Positions 1 through 8,044 of a stretch of DNA of 64,000 nucleotides are shown here, one piece after another. Source of the stretch: Solibacteraceae bacterium (GTDB lineage Bacteria; Acidobacteriota; Terriglobia; Bryobacterales; Bryobacteraceae); NCBI GenBank assembly GCA_021324015.1, contig JAJPJX010000087.1, forward strand, positions 62,001-126,000, in the 5' to 3' direction. The position numbers and the translations under genes are program-made. Numbering within the stretch: the stretch's first letter is position 1; every line of letters begins with the position of its first letter. The notes under the pieces are model-generated. The model did no database searches. It had not been told where the DNA came from and worked only from the letters and a program-made list of their open reading frames with translations.

Positions 1-525
1 CAGCTCATCGTGCGCCGGGAACTAGCTTTCAATTTCGCCCGCCACGCGGAGGCGCTGGACTCCCTCTCGATCTTGCCGGAGTGGGCCCGCGAGACGCTCG
101 CTCATCATGCCCGAGACCGCCGCCAGCCGCTCTACACACCGGAGCAATTCGAGCGGGCGGAAACCCACGATCCGCTGTGGAACGCCACGCAGAAGGAACT
201 GCTGCTGCGCGGTGTGATTCACGGCTACTACCGCATGTATTGGGGCAAAAAGATCATCGAATGGTCGGCCAGCCACCAGCAGGCGTTGGACAGCATGATC
301 CGCCTGCACGACCGCTACGCGCTGGACGGACGCGACCCGAGCACGTATGCCAATATCCTGTGGTGCTTCGGATTGCACGACCGGCCGTGGGCGGAGCGGC
401 CGGTGTTCGGCACACTGCGTTATATGTCGCTCGACGGTATGCGGCGCAAGACCGACGTGGATGCCTATGTTCGTGAAATCGAATACCTGGAGCGGACGGG
501 GAAAGACCCGTTTCGGGTACAATAG
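1..525 (+). CDS. phr: Class II CPD photolyase, C-terminal part (5' end outside window)
   Basis: Light-driven DNA repair enzyme that splits cyclobutane pyrimidine dimers using FADH-. The reading frame is open from base 1 (QLIVRRELAFNF), so the N-terminal antenna-binding half lies upstream of the window. About 174 residues are visible, all from the helical FAD-binding domain. The blocks RRELAFNFARH, LRGVIHGYYRMYWGKKIIEW, STYANILWCFGLHDRPW and FGTLRYMSLDGMRRK are characteristic of class II (not class I) photolyases, including the run that contains the electron-transfer tryptophans. The stop (523-525) is followed 9 nt later by the epimerase gene on the same strand, so the two may be cotranscribed, although a TACAAT hexamer overlaps the stop codon. 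Confidence 0.9.
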   Translation, partial: QLIVRRELAFNFARHAEALDSLSILPEWARETLAHHARDRRQPLYTPEQFERAETHDPLWNATQKELLLRGVIHGYYRMYWGKKIIEWSASHQQALDSMIRLHDRYALDGRDPSTYANILWCFGLHDRPWAERPVFGTLRYMSLDGMRRKTDVDAYVREIEYLERTGKDPFRVQ

Positions 526-534
526 CGCAGCATC

Positions 535-1431
535 ATGAAGATCACGATCACCGGGGCTTCCGGCTTCATCGGGCGGCGATTGATGAAGACGCTCGTGGCG
601 GACGATCACGAGTTGCACGTGCTGAGCCGCCACGCTGGGACGAACCTGCCGGCCGGAGTGCAGCTTTCGGTGTGGGATTCCACCCGGGGTCAGCCTCCGG
701 AGGAGAGCCTGCGGGGCGCCGGGGCGATCATCCACCTGGCCGGTGAGAACGTGGCGCAACGCTGGACGGACGCAGCCAAGCAGAAGATCCGAAGCAGCCG
801 GATCGACGGTACGCGCTTTCTGGTGCAGGCTCTCTCGACGCTTTCCGAGCGTCCGCAAGCGCTGGTCTGCGCGTCGGCAATCGGGATCTACGGAGACCGC
901 GGGGAAGAGGTGCTGACGGAAGCCTCCGCGCCGGGTTCGGGTTTTCTGTCCGAGGTCTGCCAGGATTGGGAAAAGCAGGTGGACCTGGCCGAGGCGCTGG
1001 GCATCCGTGTGGTGAAACTCCGCATCGGCGTGGTGCTCGGGGCGAACGGCGGAGCGTTGGCCAAAATGCTGCCCGCGTTCCGCGCCGGGGTTGGCGGGCG
1101 CCTGGGCTCGGGAAAGCAGTGGATGTCCTGGATTCACCTGGAGGATCTGGCCGAACTGATCCGCTATGCCGCGCTGAATCCCCTCCGCGGCGCGGTGAAT
1201 GCCGTGGCTCCGAACCCGGTGACAAACGCGGATTTCACCCGCGCGCTGGCCTCCGCGGTGCACCGGCCGGCGCTGTTTCCGGTGCCGGGCTTCGCGGTCC
1301 GCGCGCTGTTCGGGGAAATGTCCCAGGTGATGCTTGCCAGCCAGCGGGTGCTGCCGCGGGCCGCGGAGGCCGCGGGGTTCGGATTTCGATACCCGCGCAT
1401 CGAGGAAGCCCTCCGGAGCGCCATCTCCTGA
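535..1431 (+). CDS. TIGR01777-type NAD(P)-dependent epimerase (YfcH/SulA-like)
   Basis: Extended short-chain dehydrogenase/reductase of 298 residues. The N-terminal Rossmann motif is ITGASGFIGRRL (residues 4-15). The family signatures HLAGENVAQRW (about 67-77) and ASAIGIYG (about 113-120) follow, and the C-terminus has the small DUF1731-like segment including PVPGFAVRALFGEMSQVML. Members of this family, from E. coli YfcH to plant homologues, have no firmly established substrate, so the substrate stays open. The ATG at 535 has no clear SD. A TACAAT hexamer at 518-523 lies 11 nt upstream, compatible with its own, nearly leaderless promoter inside the end of the photolyase gene. Confidence 0.88.
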   Translation: MKITITGASGFIGRRLMKTLVADDHELHVLSRHAGTNLPAGVQLSVWDSTRGQPPEESLRGAGAIIHLAGENVAQRWTDAAKQKIRSSRIDGTRFLVQALSTLSERPQALVCASAIGIYGDRGEEVLTEASAPGSGFLSEVCQDWEKQVDLAEALGIRVVKLRIGVVLGANGGALAKMLPAFRAGVGGRLGSGKQWMSWIHLEDLAELIRYAALNPLRGAVNAVAPNPVTNADFTRALASAVHRPALFPVPGFAVRALFGEMSQVMLASQRVLPRAAEAAGFGFRYPRIEEALRSAIS

Positions 1432-1482
1432 ACGCCGTTTCCTGACCCGCGCGGCGGAGCGTTTTTGATAAACTAAAAGGTT

Positions 1483-1692
1483 ATGGCAATTCCGAATGTG
1501 AAGCGGTTCCGGCCCTTCTGCCCGACCTGCAACGAGAGTTTCACGTTGATGGCTGTCCTGCCGAAGGACACCGATGTGGATGCCTATCTGGCCGATGCCG
1601 TGGCCCGCCACGACCACAAGGCCTTCCAGGAATCCAAGGTGCTGCACTTCAAGGTCCGCGTCGGCCAGCAGAAGCAGAAGAAGGCGAAGTAG
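1483..1692 (+). CDS. Small conserved-looking protein with one CxxC
   Basis: A 69-residue basic protein starting MAIPNVKRFRPFCPTCNESF, with a single Cys-x2-Cys pair (C13, C16) and a lysine-rich end (QQKQKKAK). One CxxC alone is half a zinc-ribbon; the other ligands could be histidines (H44, H46) or come from a dimer partner. I do not recognise a characterised family. Coding is supported by a good start, with TAAACT at 1469-1474 ending 8 nt before the ATG and an AAAGG between them, and by ordinary codon use for the region. It lies between the epimerase and a convergent HEAT-repeat gene that ends 8 bp away. Confidence 0.6.
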   Translation: MAIPNVKRFRPFCPTCNESFTLMAVLPKDTDVDAYLADAVARHDHKAFQESKVLHFKVRVGQQKQKKAK

Positions 1693-1699
1693 TTCTCTT

Positions 1700-2971
1700 T
1701 TACAGGCGGGCCTGCAAGATGCGCAGCGCCCGCAGCCCCGCTCTGGCTACATCCTCATCCGGGTCATTACTCAGCTTCTGGAGAGGAGCGACGCTCTCTT
1801 TGTCTCCGCTCCGCGCCATCACCTCCGCCAGGTTCATCTTTTCGTCCTTAGTGCCATTCAGCAGAGGCTTGTAAAGCTCCCCGCGCACGGTGGCGTTGCG
1901 CGCCAGTTCCACCAGAAACGGCAGCGCGATGCCATGATAGGCCGAGGAGTTCAGTTGGTTCACCAGGTATTGCAAGGGGCTCATTTCGGACAGTTCGGTG
2001 CGGCCCAGCATGACCAGGGCGAAGGCCAGGGACATGCGCGGTTGCGTCTTGCCCTCGTCCTGATAGGCTTTGTCGATCATCGGCAGGTCGGCGGAATTCC
2101 GCAGGCGGGCGTAGCCTTCGGCGGCCGCGGCGCGCATCTGGTCGTCTTTATCGCGCAGATACCGCGCGTAGAGTTCCCGGTTCTTCTCCTCCGGGAGCAT
2201 AGCGATGGCCGTGAGCGCTTTGCGGCGAACGTTCTTGTCCCCGGCCCGGTTGAGCACTTCGATCAGGTTTGGCAGCGCCTCGTGATTCTGTAGCAATCCC
2301 TCAGTTTCAATGGCCGCGATCTGGACCTTGGAGTCGAGGTCGCGCAGGAGGAAGGTGATTCGCGGCGCGGCGGACTTGTCGCGGATCTTCTGCAAGGCGA
2401 TCAGAGACTGATAGATGACGTCGGTGTCTTTGGAGTGCAGGGCGGCCACCAGGTCGTCCACGGCGCCCTGGCCGCGCAGCACACCGATCGCGCGGGCGGC
2501 GTTGGCGCGCACTTCCATGTCGCCGCCGCCGCGTGCGAGTTTTCCCAGGGCCGCGATGACGTCCGGGCGCACCTGGACAAAGGCCGGAATGATCTGGTCG
2601 TTGGTATCGGAGAACTTCCCCTTAATGCTCGAACCCACGCGCCGCAGCGAGGCGGTGAGGCCGGTGCGCACGTAATCCGGATAATAGAAGTTCACCAGCC
2701 CGTCTGTGGCACGGATCTGCACTTCCGGATCGTTGTCTGTGGTGGCCTGGATCAGCGGGTCCAGGCTGTATTGGGTGCCGATCTGAACGATCTGCTTGAC
2801 GGCTTCCAGGCGGATATCCAGATCCGGGTTCTTCAACAGCGCCTGGAGTTTGGGGATCGCCGTGGAGCCGGCTTTGGCGATCTCGCGGACGTCCTTGGGG
2901 CGAAGGGCTTCCTGAGCCGCCACAACCAGAACCAGGAAAACGCTGACAGTGGCCGCTCGCCGCGCACGCAT
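1700..2971 (-). CDS. Exported HEAT-repeat protein
   Basis: 423 residues with an N-terminal signal peptide (MRARRAATVSVFLVLVVAAQ). It is followed by tandem helical repeats of HEAT/PBS-lyase type: PKLQALLKNPDLDIRLEAV, IRATDGLVNF, VRANAARAIGVL, IAAIETEGLLQN, VRRKALTAIAMLP, DVARAGLRALRIL. Such proteins are binding scaffolds; no catalytic motif is present. The ATG at 2971 is preceded by TACAGT at 2983-2978, six nt upstream. The intervening AGGAG is only 1 nt from the ATG, too close to work as a normal SD, so a leaderless start is likely. It lies 50 bp downstream of mqnD on the same strand; cotranscription is possible but a functional link is not evident. Confidence 0.8.
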   Translation of the reverse strand: MRARRAATVSVFLVLVVAAQEALRPKDVREIAKAGSTAIPKLQALLKNPDLDIRLEAVKQIVQIGTQYSLDPLIQATTDNDPEVQIRATDGLVNFYYPDYVRTGLTASLRRVGSSIKGKFSDTNDQIIPAFVQVRPDVIAALGKLARGGGDMEVRANAARAIGVLRGQGAVDDLVAALHSKDTDVIYQSLIALQKIRDKSAAPRITFLLRDLDSKVQIAAIETEGLLQNHEALPNLIEVLNRAGDKNVRRKALTAIAMLPEEKNRELYARYLRDKDDQMRAAAAEGYARLRNSADLPMIDKAYQDEGKTQPRMSLAFALVMLGRTELSEMSPLQYLVNQLNSSAYHGIALPFLVELARNATVRGELYKPLLNGTKDEKMNLAEVMARSGDKESVAPLQKLSNDPDEDVARAGLRALRILQARL

Positions 2972-3021
2972 ACTCCTACTGTAGCGCAGGCCGGGCGCTG
3001 CAAGAGCTTGCTCACGCAGGT

Positions 3022-3885
3022 CTAGCGGACGAACTCCACCTGGACGCGGCGGGGGATGATGCCTGCCTCATGGCCGAGGTCCAGCAACTTCTGTACGGCA
3101 GCCGGTACGCGGTCACCCGCGTCCACGGTGTAGTGGTTGACGTACATGCCCACGAACTTCTCCGCCAGGCGCTGCTCCATATCGCGGGCGAACTGCATGG
3201 CATAGGTAAGCGCCTCGTCGTGGTTGTCGAGGGCATATTGGATGCTTTCGCGCATCAGGCGGCAGCACTCGCTTTGAATATCCGGGGGCAGCGAACGCAG
3301 CAGCACGTTGCCTCCCAGCGGGAGTGGCAGCCCGTGCGTGGTCTTCCACCACTTTCCCAAGTCGATGATGCGATGGAACCCTTCGCGGTCGTAGGTCAAT
3401 TGCGCTTCATGGATGATCAGTCCGGCATCCGCGGAGCGCTCGCGCACGGCGTCCAGGATCTTGTCGAATGGCGCGACCACCGGCTGGAAATCCGGCTGAA
3501 ACAGCTTCAGCGTGAGGTAGGCGGAGGTCATGGTACCGGGAATCGCGATCTTCCTGCCCTTGAGGTCGTCGGTTTCCATAGGCCGGTTGGAGACGACCAT
3601 GGGGCCATAGCCGTCGCCGATGCTGGATCCGCTGGCCATGAGCACATACTTGTCGGCCACGTAGGGATAGGCGTGATAAGAGATCGCCGAAAGATCATAA
3701 AGCCCATTCATAGCCTTGCGGTTCAGGGATTCGATGTCTTCCAGCACATGGCGGAAGGTCACCTTCGCAGAGCGGACCTTTTTGGTTGCGAGCCCGTAAA
3801 ACATGAACGCGTCATCAGAGTCCGGACTATGGGCGCTGACAATTTCCCGGGGAACAGTGGGTGGCATAGACAAAGGAAAGCTCAC
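3022..3885 (-). CDS. mqnD: 1,4-dihydroxy-6-naphthoate synthase MqnD
   Basis: Enzyme of the futalosine (alternative) menaquinone pathway, converting cyclic dehypoxanthinyl futalosine to 1,4-dihydroxy-6-naphthoate. It has a periplasmic-binding-protein-like two-lobe fold in the cytoplasm. The diagnostic N-terminal block is SPDSDDAFMFYGL (family form SPxxxDxFxFxxL). Further support comes from YDLSAISYHAYPYV, IAIPGTMTSAYLTLKL, AGLIIHEAQLTY and LGGNVLLRSL. The 287 residues are normal length for the family. The frame allows GTG at 3885 or ATG at 3867, and neither has a good SD. A TAAACT at 3895-3890 would place a transcript start near 3884. No other mqn gene is in the window. Confidence 0.85.
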   Translation of the reverse strand: MSFPLSMPPTVPREIVSAHSPDSDDAFMFYGLATKKVRSAKVTFRHVLEDIESLNRKAMNGLYDLSAISYHAYPYVADKYVLMASGSSIGDGYGPMVVSNRPMETDDLKGRKIAIPGTMTSAYLTLKLFQPDFQPVVAPFDKILDAVRERSADAGLIIHEAQLTYDREGFHRIIDLGKWWKTTHGLPLPLGGNVLLRSLPPDIQSECCRLMRESIQYALDNHDEALTYAMQFARDMEQRLAEKFVGMYVNHYTVDAGDRVPAAVQKLLDLGHEAGIIPRRVQVEFVR

Positions 3886-4256
3886 ACCAGTTTACACGGG
3901 AACGCAGCGGGGAAGGTAGGAAACCGGTCCGCCTACGGGGGAGGCGGTACCGAGAACAGGAGGGACGTCCGAGACACGAAAAGGCGGCGGACTCTGGACG
4001 AGGGACTGAAGAACTGAGTGACCGGCTCTCTGATCGGCGCACGAGCGCTGGCGTCCACCAATAAGACGCCTGATCCAGCCGTTCTGCGGTTCTTCTACTG
4101 CCTGTCCGTTAGACCCGAGTCCTGCCGCCCTCTTTTCTGGCCCGGTTCTATCGTCACCTCCTCCCGATTCGGTCAGCCGAACCGGATTGTTTTGCTTCAG
4201 GTGCGGAACCGTGTGGAACCCGATTCCACCTTCAGTCTGCTCCCGCAGGGCGCGCC
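3886..4256. other. 370-bp non-coding stretch with several hairpins
   Basis: No convincing gene. Several perfect short inverted repeats are visible: CCGCCT (3929-3934) with AGGCGG (3942-3947), extended by CGGT/ACCG; TTCGG/CCGAA around 4169-4183; and GTGGAA/TTCCAC around 4212-4228. A 123-codon antisense frame spans it but has low-complexity, non-family-like translation. It lies between the divergently transcribed mqnD and the 4399 gene. A structured small RNA is possible; RNase P, tmRNA and SRP signatures were looked for and not found. Confidence 0.3.
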
Positions 4257-4286
4257 TTGTCAATGGTCAAAAAGTACTCGCATAAT
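4257..4286 (+). promoter_or_regulatory. Probable sigma-70-type promoter
   Basis: TTGTCA (4257-4262), an 18-bp spacer and CATAAT (4281-4286), each close to the -35/-10 consensus, in a locally AT-richer patch. It points toward the conserved unknown gene that ends at 4749 and would start transcription near 4293, which argues against ATG 4285 as the start codon of that gene. Confidence 0.5.
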
Positions 4287-4398
4287 GGGTACTGTTACGA
4301 AACAACCTAGGGCCCTGAGAGGCCGTGGACCAAACCAAAACCCTGTGTTCCGACGATGGTTTTCACGTAAAGCCGTACCCCTGACCGGCGCTCCCGCG

Positions 4399-4749
4399 GT
4401 GCGCCGCCTGAAAACCTATTCGGCGCAAAGCGGCTACGTATATCAGTACTACTACGAGGGGCACAGGCCCTTCGAGCGAGCCCGCGACTCGGGTGTGGAA
4501 TACGTCTTCGATGTATCGGCAGACCGCAAGACGTCCATGCCCGTCTCCGTGTTCCTGGGAGCGGCGTGCTTGCAGGATTGGGAGGGTAACCACGCCCGCA
4601 CGCTCAACTCCACCGAGCGCTACGCGATCGCCAAGATGGCTTTGTTTCAGGCCTTCGACGAGCGCCCGCATCCGGACCAGATGAAGCTCGAAATTCACGT
4701 GCGCGGGGCCGATATCGACGGCATCCTGGCCGCTCTGGGGCTGGACTGA
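4399..4749 (+). CDS. Conserved protein of unknown function (SGYVYQYYYEGHRPF family)
   Basis: About 116 residues from GTG 4399. The frame is open further upstream (GTG 4345, ATG 4285) but the recognisable part begins VRRLKTYSAQSGYVYQYYYE. Other blocks are GVEYVFDVSADRKT, STERYAIAKMALFQAFDER and MKLEIHVRGADIDGILAALG. From memory this is a small cytosolic family widespread in Acidobacteriota without a function; nothing in the sequence indicates catalysis. There is no signal peptide or membrane segment. The start is uncertain because no SD is seen near any candidate; the promoter at 4257-4286 favours a start after 4293. Confidence 0.65.
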   Translation: MRRLKTYSAQSGYVYQYYYEGHRPFERARDSGVEYVFDVSADRKTSMPVSVFLGAACLQDWEGNHARTLNSTERYAIAKMALFQAFDERPHPDQMKLEIHVRGADIDGILAALGLD

Positions 4750-4804
4750 TCCGGTCTCCAGAGGCCCGCAACGGGACTACAATGGTGGTGGGCGTTGCGC
4801 TTCC

Positions 4805-5911
4805 ATGGCCACACTGGCCCAAGAATTGGCGGCTCGCACCCGCGAAGGGGAGCTTTACGAGCGGATCGAGGGGAACCGTATTCGCTGCTACGCCTGCGGC
4901 CACCACTGTCCCATCCCCTCCGGATTCGCGGGTGTCTGCAAGGTACGCTTTAACCGCGGCGGCAAGCTGTACGTGCCTTACGGTTACGTGCAGGGCGTGC
5001 AAGCCGATCCCATCGAGAAGAAACCCTTTTTCCACGTTCTGCCCGGCGCGCAGACGCTGAGCTTTGGCATGCTGGGCTGCGATCTGCACTGCGCCTACTG
5101 CCAGAACTGGGTCACTTCGCAGGCGCTGCGCGATTTCCGTTCGTCACTCGATTTCATCCCCGCCGAGCCGCGCCAGCTTGTGCGCCTGGCGCTCGAACAA
5201 CGCGTCCGCGTGGTGATCAGTACCTACAACGAGCCGCTAATCACCAGCGAGTGGGCCGTGGCGGTGTTCAAAGAAGCGCGCAACGCCGGCCTGCTGACCG
5301 GCTATGTCTCGAATGGGAACGCCACGCCACAGGTGCTCGAATATCTGCGGCCCTGGGTGGACCTGTACAAAGTGGACCTGAAGAGTTTCGACGACCGCCG
5401 GTATCACGAACTCGGCGGACGCCTGGCTCCCATCCTGGATTCGATCGCGCGGATTCATCGCATGGGGTTCTGGCTGGAGGTGGTCACCCTGGTGGTGCCG
5501 GGCTTCAACGACTCCCCGCAGGAACTGCAGGCCATCGCCCGCTTCCTGGCCGGCATTTCACTCGATATTCCGTGGCACGTCACGGCTTTTCACCAGGATT
5601 ATAAGATGCTGGCGGCGCCGCATACGCCCGCCCGGACGCTGAAGCGCGCCGCGGAGATCGGGCGGGATGCGGGGTTGCGCTTCGTGTATGCCGGCAACCT
5701 GCCAGGGGAACTCGCGGGCCTGGAAGACACCCGCTGCCCGGGCTGCGGTAGAGTGCTGGTCCAACGATATGGTTTCCGCGTGGGACGCAACCGGATCGCC
5801 GCGGACGGGCGTTGCCCGGACTGCGGCACGGTGATCCCCGGAGTCTGGCACGCGGAGATTCCGCATGCCAGCCGCGACGCGGAGCTCTGGGTGCATAATC
5901 GCTGTGGGTGA
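4805..5911 (+). CDS. amrS: AmmeMemoRadiSam system radical SAM enzyme
   Basis: Radical S-adenosylmethionine enzyme of 368 residues. The [4Fe-4S] cluster motif CDLHCAYC is C92-x3-C96-x2-C99. Before it there is an N-terminal cysteine cluster (C28, C31, C35, C45), and at the C-terminus a zinc-ribbon-like pair CPGC ... CPDC that reads like a rubredoxin knuckle. This arrangement and the MEMO-AMMECR1 gene immediately downstream define the AmmeMemoRadiSam trio (TIGR04337 type), whose substrate is unknown. The ATG at 4805 is preceded by TACAAT at 4777-4782. The stop codon (5909-5911) overlaps the GTG start of the next gene, so the two are translationally coupled. Confidence 0.9.
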   Translation: MATLAQELAARTREGELYERIEGNRIRCYACGHHCPIPSGFAGVCKVRFNRGGKLYVPYGYVQGVQADPIEKKPFFHVLPGAQTLSFGMLGCDLHCAYCQNWVTSQALRDFRSSLDFIPAEPRQLVRLALEQRVRVVISTYNEPLITSEWAVAVFKEARNAGLLTGYVSNGNATPQVLEYLRPWVDLYKVDLKSFDDRRYHELGGRLAPILDSIARIHRMGFWLEVVTLVVPGFNDSPQELQAIARFLAGISLDIPWHVTAFHQDYKMLAAPHTPARTLKRAAEIGRDAGLRFVYAGNLPGELAGLEDTRCPGCGRVLVQRYGFRVGRNRIAADGRCPDCGTVIPGVWHAEIPHASRDAELWVHNRCG

Positions 5912-7332
5912 GTATGCCCGGGGTCCACATTTCGCCATTCAGTGGGCAATGGTATCCGCAGCGGCCCGCTGAGCTGACGGCCCTGCTCGAGGAAGTCTTC
6001 GCCAATTCCGAGCGGCGCCTCGGGCCCTGGGTGCTCCCCCGCGCGGCCGGTTTCGTGGTTCCGCATGCCGGGCTGATGTACTCCGGCACGGTCGCCGCAG
6101 CGGCTTACCGTCATCTGCGGGAGCAGCCGCCCGCGCGCATCGTGGTGCTGGGCTTCTCGCACCGCATGGGACACGCCGGGATCGCCGTCCCGGACATCGG
6201 CAGCATCGAGACCCCGCTCGGAGAGGTGCCCGTGGACCGGGGTGTGGTGGAGAAGCTTTGTGCGTCACCGCCTTTTCACCTGGTGGCGGAGAGCCGCGTC
6301 TGCGACCACTCGGTGGAGATTCAGCTACCCCTGCTGCAGCATGCCGCAGCTAACGTGCCGGTGACGCCGCTGTACGTGGGGCACATCGACGATGCCGGGC
6401 GCCTGGACGCGGCCCGGACGCTGGCGGAACTGGCTGCCGGTGGAGCCGTGTTTCTGGTCAGCTCAGATTTCACGCATTACGGGCCGGAGTTCTACTACCG
6501 GCCGTTCCCGTGTGACGAATTCACGCCGGACCGCCTGCGCGTGCTGGATAGCGACGCCATGGAGAACACCGGCAGCCTGGACGCGGCGCTGTTTCTTGAA
6601 TTCCTGGACGAGACCGGAGCGACCTTGTGCGGGCGCGCCCCCATCGCCCTGTGGCTGGAGACGGTGCGCCTTCTGGCGGGCGAGGAGATCTTTCAGGAGG
6701 CCCTGGACTACCAGACGTCCGGCGACATCCTGGACGACTACCGCAACTCGGTCAGCTATGCGGCGCTAGGCTACTTTCCAGCCGGCGCCTTCGAGCTGGG
6801 CGCGGAGGATCGGGATCTGCTGCTCGCCAGCGCGCGGAATACCTTACAGCGGTTGTGCGAAACCTCGGAGCGCCAGCCGGTGCCGCCGCCGCGGATCACC
6901 CCCGGCCTCACGCGCAAGGCCGCGGTGTTCGTATCCCTGCACCAGGACGGCCGCCTACTGGGCTGCGTGGGCACGCCCGGAGAGCGCCTGCCTCTGGCAC
7001 AGGCCGTGCCGGAGATGACCCTAGCCGCGGCGCTGGACGACCCGCGTTTTCCTTCCGTGCTGGGAGTCGAGGGGGAGATCCGGGTGGAAATCTCGGTACT
7101 CTCGCCCATGCGGAAGCTGCGAGACGCCTCCGGTTTCTGCGTGAACCGGCACGGAGCCTACCTGCGCGTGGGGGAGCATTCGTCCCTCCTGCTGCCGCAA
7201 GTGGCTGCCGGCCGCGGATGGGCTGCGGAACAATTCCTGGAGGCGCTCTCCCGCAAGGCTGGCTTGGGACCCAAAGCTTGGCAGGCGCCCGAAGCGCGCC
7301 TGTCGGTGTTCCGCGCGCAGGTGTTCGCCTGA
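5908..7332 (+). CDS. AmmeMemoRadiSam fusion: MEMO1 domain + AMMECR1 domain
   Basis: 474-residue fusion of the two remaining parts of the AmmeMemoRadiSam set. Residues 1 to about 285 are the MEMO1/dioxygenase-like domain, with metal-site-type blocks FVVPHAGLMYSG (His53), CDHSVEIQLPLLQ, SSDFTHYGPEF and the conserved Cys in TLCGRAPIALW. Residues about 300-474 are AMMECR1, with GLTRKAAVFVSLHQDG, LLGCVGTP (the LRGCIG-type block) and IRVEISVLSPMRKL. Both domains look complete. Translation can start at GTG 5908, overlapping the upstream TGA, or at ATG 5914. The gene is convergent with the response regulator 8 bp away. Function is unknown; the coupling implies a shared reaction with the radical SAM enzyme. 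Confidence 0.9.
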   Translation: MSMPGVHISPFSGQWYPQRPAELTALLEEVFANSERRLGPWVLPRAAGFVVPHAGLMYSGTVAAAAYRHLREQPPARIVVLGFSHRMGHAGIAVPDIGSIETPLGEVPVDRGVVEKLCASPPFHLVAESRVCDHSVEIQLPLLQHAAANVPVTPLYVGHIDDAGRLDAARTLAELAAGGAVFLVSSDFTHYGPEFYYRPFPCDEFTPDRLRVLDSDAMENTGSLDAALFLEFLDETGATLCGRAPIALWLETVRLLAGEEIFQEALDYQTSGDILDDYRNSVSYAALGYFPAGAFELGAEDRDLLLASARNTLQRLCETSERQPVPPPRITPGLTRKAAVFVSLHQDGRLLGCVGTPGERLPLAQAVPEMTLAAALDDPRFPSVLGVEGEIRVEISVLSPMRKLRDASGFCVNRHGAYLRVGEHSSLLLPQVAAGRGWAAEQFLEALSRKAGLGPKAWQAPEARLSVFRAQVFA

Positions 7333-7339
7333 GGGGCGT

Positions 7340-8044
7340 TCATCCAGCGAACTTGTAGCCCAGGCCGCGCACCGTAAGGATAAACTCCGGGAAGCGCGGG
7401 TTGGCTTCGAGCTTCTGGCGCAGCCAGGCCATGTGCACATCCACGGTGCGTGTGGAAGGCATGGCCTCATAGCCCCACACATCGGCCAGAAGCCGCTCCC
7501 GGGAGAGAATCTCGCCGCGGTGTTCGATGAGGTAGCGCAGGAGCTGGTATTCGCGCGCGGTCAGCACCACGGGTTGCCCGGCGCGGGCTACGGCGGCGCC
7601 ACGGAAATCCACGTGCACCGCACCGAACTGATAAACAGATGTCGCTTTCGCCGCCGCCCGAGGCGCGCGGCGCCGCAAAGCCTCCAGCCGCGCCAGCAGC
7701 TCCATCATGTCGAAGGGCTTGGTGAGATAATCGTCCGCGCCGATCTGGAGGCCCACCACCTTGTCCACTACTTGGCTGCGCGCGGTCAGCATCAGCACCG
7801 GCACCTCGATGCCGGCGTACCGGAGCTTGCGGCAGACTTCGAAGCCGCTTTTTCGCGGCAGCATGACGTCCAAGATAATCAGGTCGAAAGGCTCGGCGCA
7901 GGCGCGCGCCAGTCCGTTCTCTCCATCCTGGGCGCTCTCGACGGTATAGCCTTCGTTGCGCAAGCGGTCGGTGAGGGTCATCACGAGCCCCTCCTCGTCC
8001 TCGATGAGCAGAATGCGTGTCTCAACGGGCGAATCGGTGTTCAT
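7340..8044 (-). CDS. OmpR/PhoB-family response regulator
   Basis: 234-residue DNA-binding response regulator. The receiver domain (about 8-122) has the acidic pocket ILLIEDEEG, phospho-acceptor Asp in LIILDVMLPRKSG, conserved Thr in MLTARSQ and Lys in LTKPFDMMELL. The C-terminal winged helix (about 140-232) has VLTAREYQLLRYLIEHRG, RTVDVHMAWLRQKLE and ILTVRGLGYKF. A longer frame continues upstream, but the ATG at 8044 overlaps the TGA of the sensor kinase (ATGA), giving tight translational coupling and fixing the start. It probably controls the divergent Spy-like gene. Confidence 0.92.
   Translation of the reverse strand: MNTDSPVETRILLIEDEEGLVMTLTDRLRNEGYTVESAQDGENGLARACAEPFDLIILDVMLPRKSGFEVCRKLRYAGIEVPVLMLTARSQVVDKVVGLQIGADDYLTKPFDMMELLARLEALRRRAPRAAAKATSVYQFGAVHVDFRGAAVARAGQPVVLTAREYQLLRYLIEHRGEILSRERLLADVWGYEAMPSTRTVDVHMAWLRQKLEANPRFPEFILTVRGLGYKFAG

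Noticed and set aside
22-1647. Open antisense frame opposite the photolyase and epimerase
   Set aside because: Spans two well-recognised genes and their gap; composition is not protein-like.
3886-4256. RNase P RNA, tmRNA or SRP RNA
   Set aside because: The conserved GAGGAAAGUCC-type P4 block, tRNA-like ends and SRP tetraloop region are missing.
3892-4263. 123-codon minus-strand frame upstream of mqnD
   Set aside because: Translation is low in hydrophobic pattern and not family-like; it covers hairpin-rich sequence instead.
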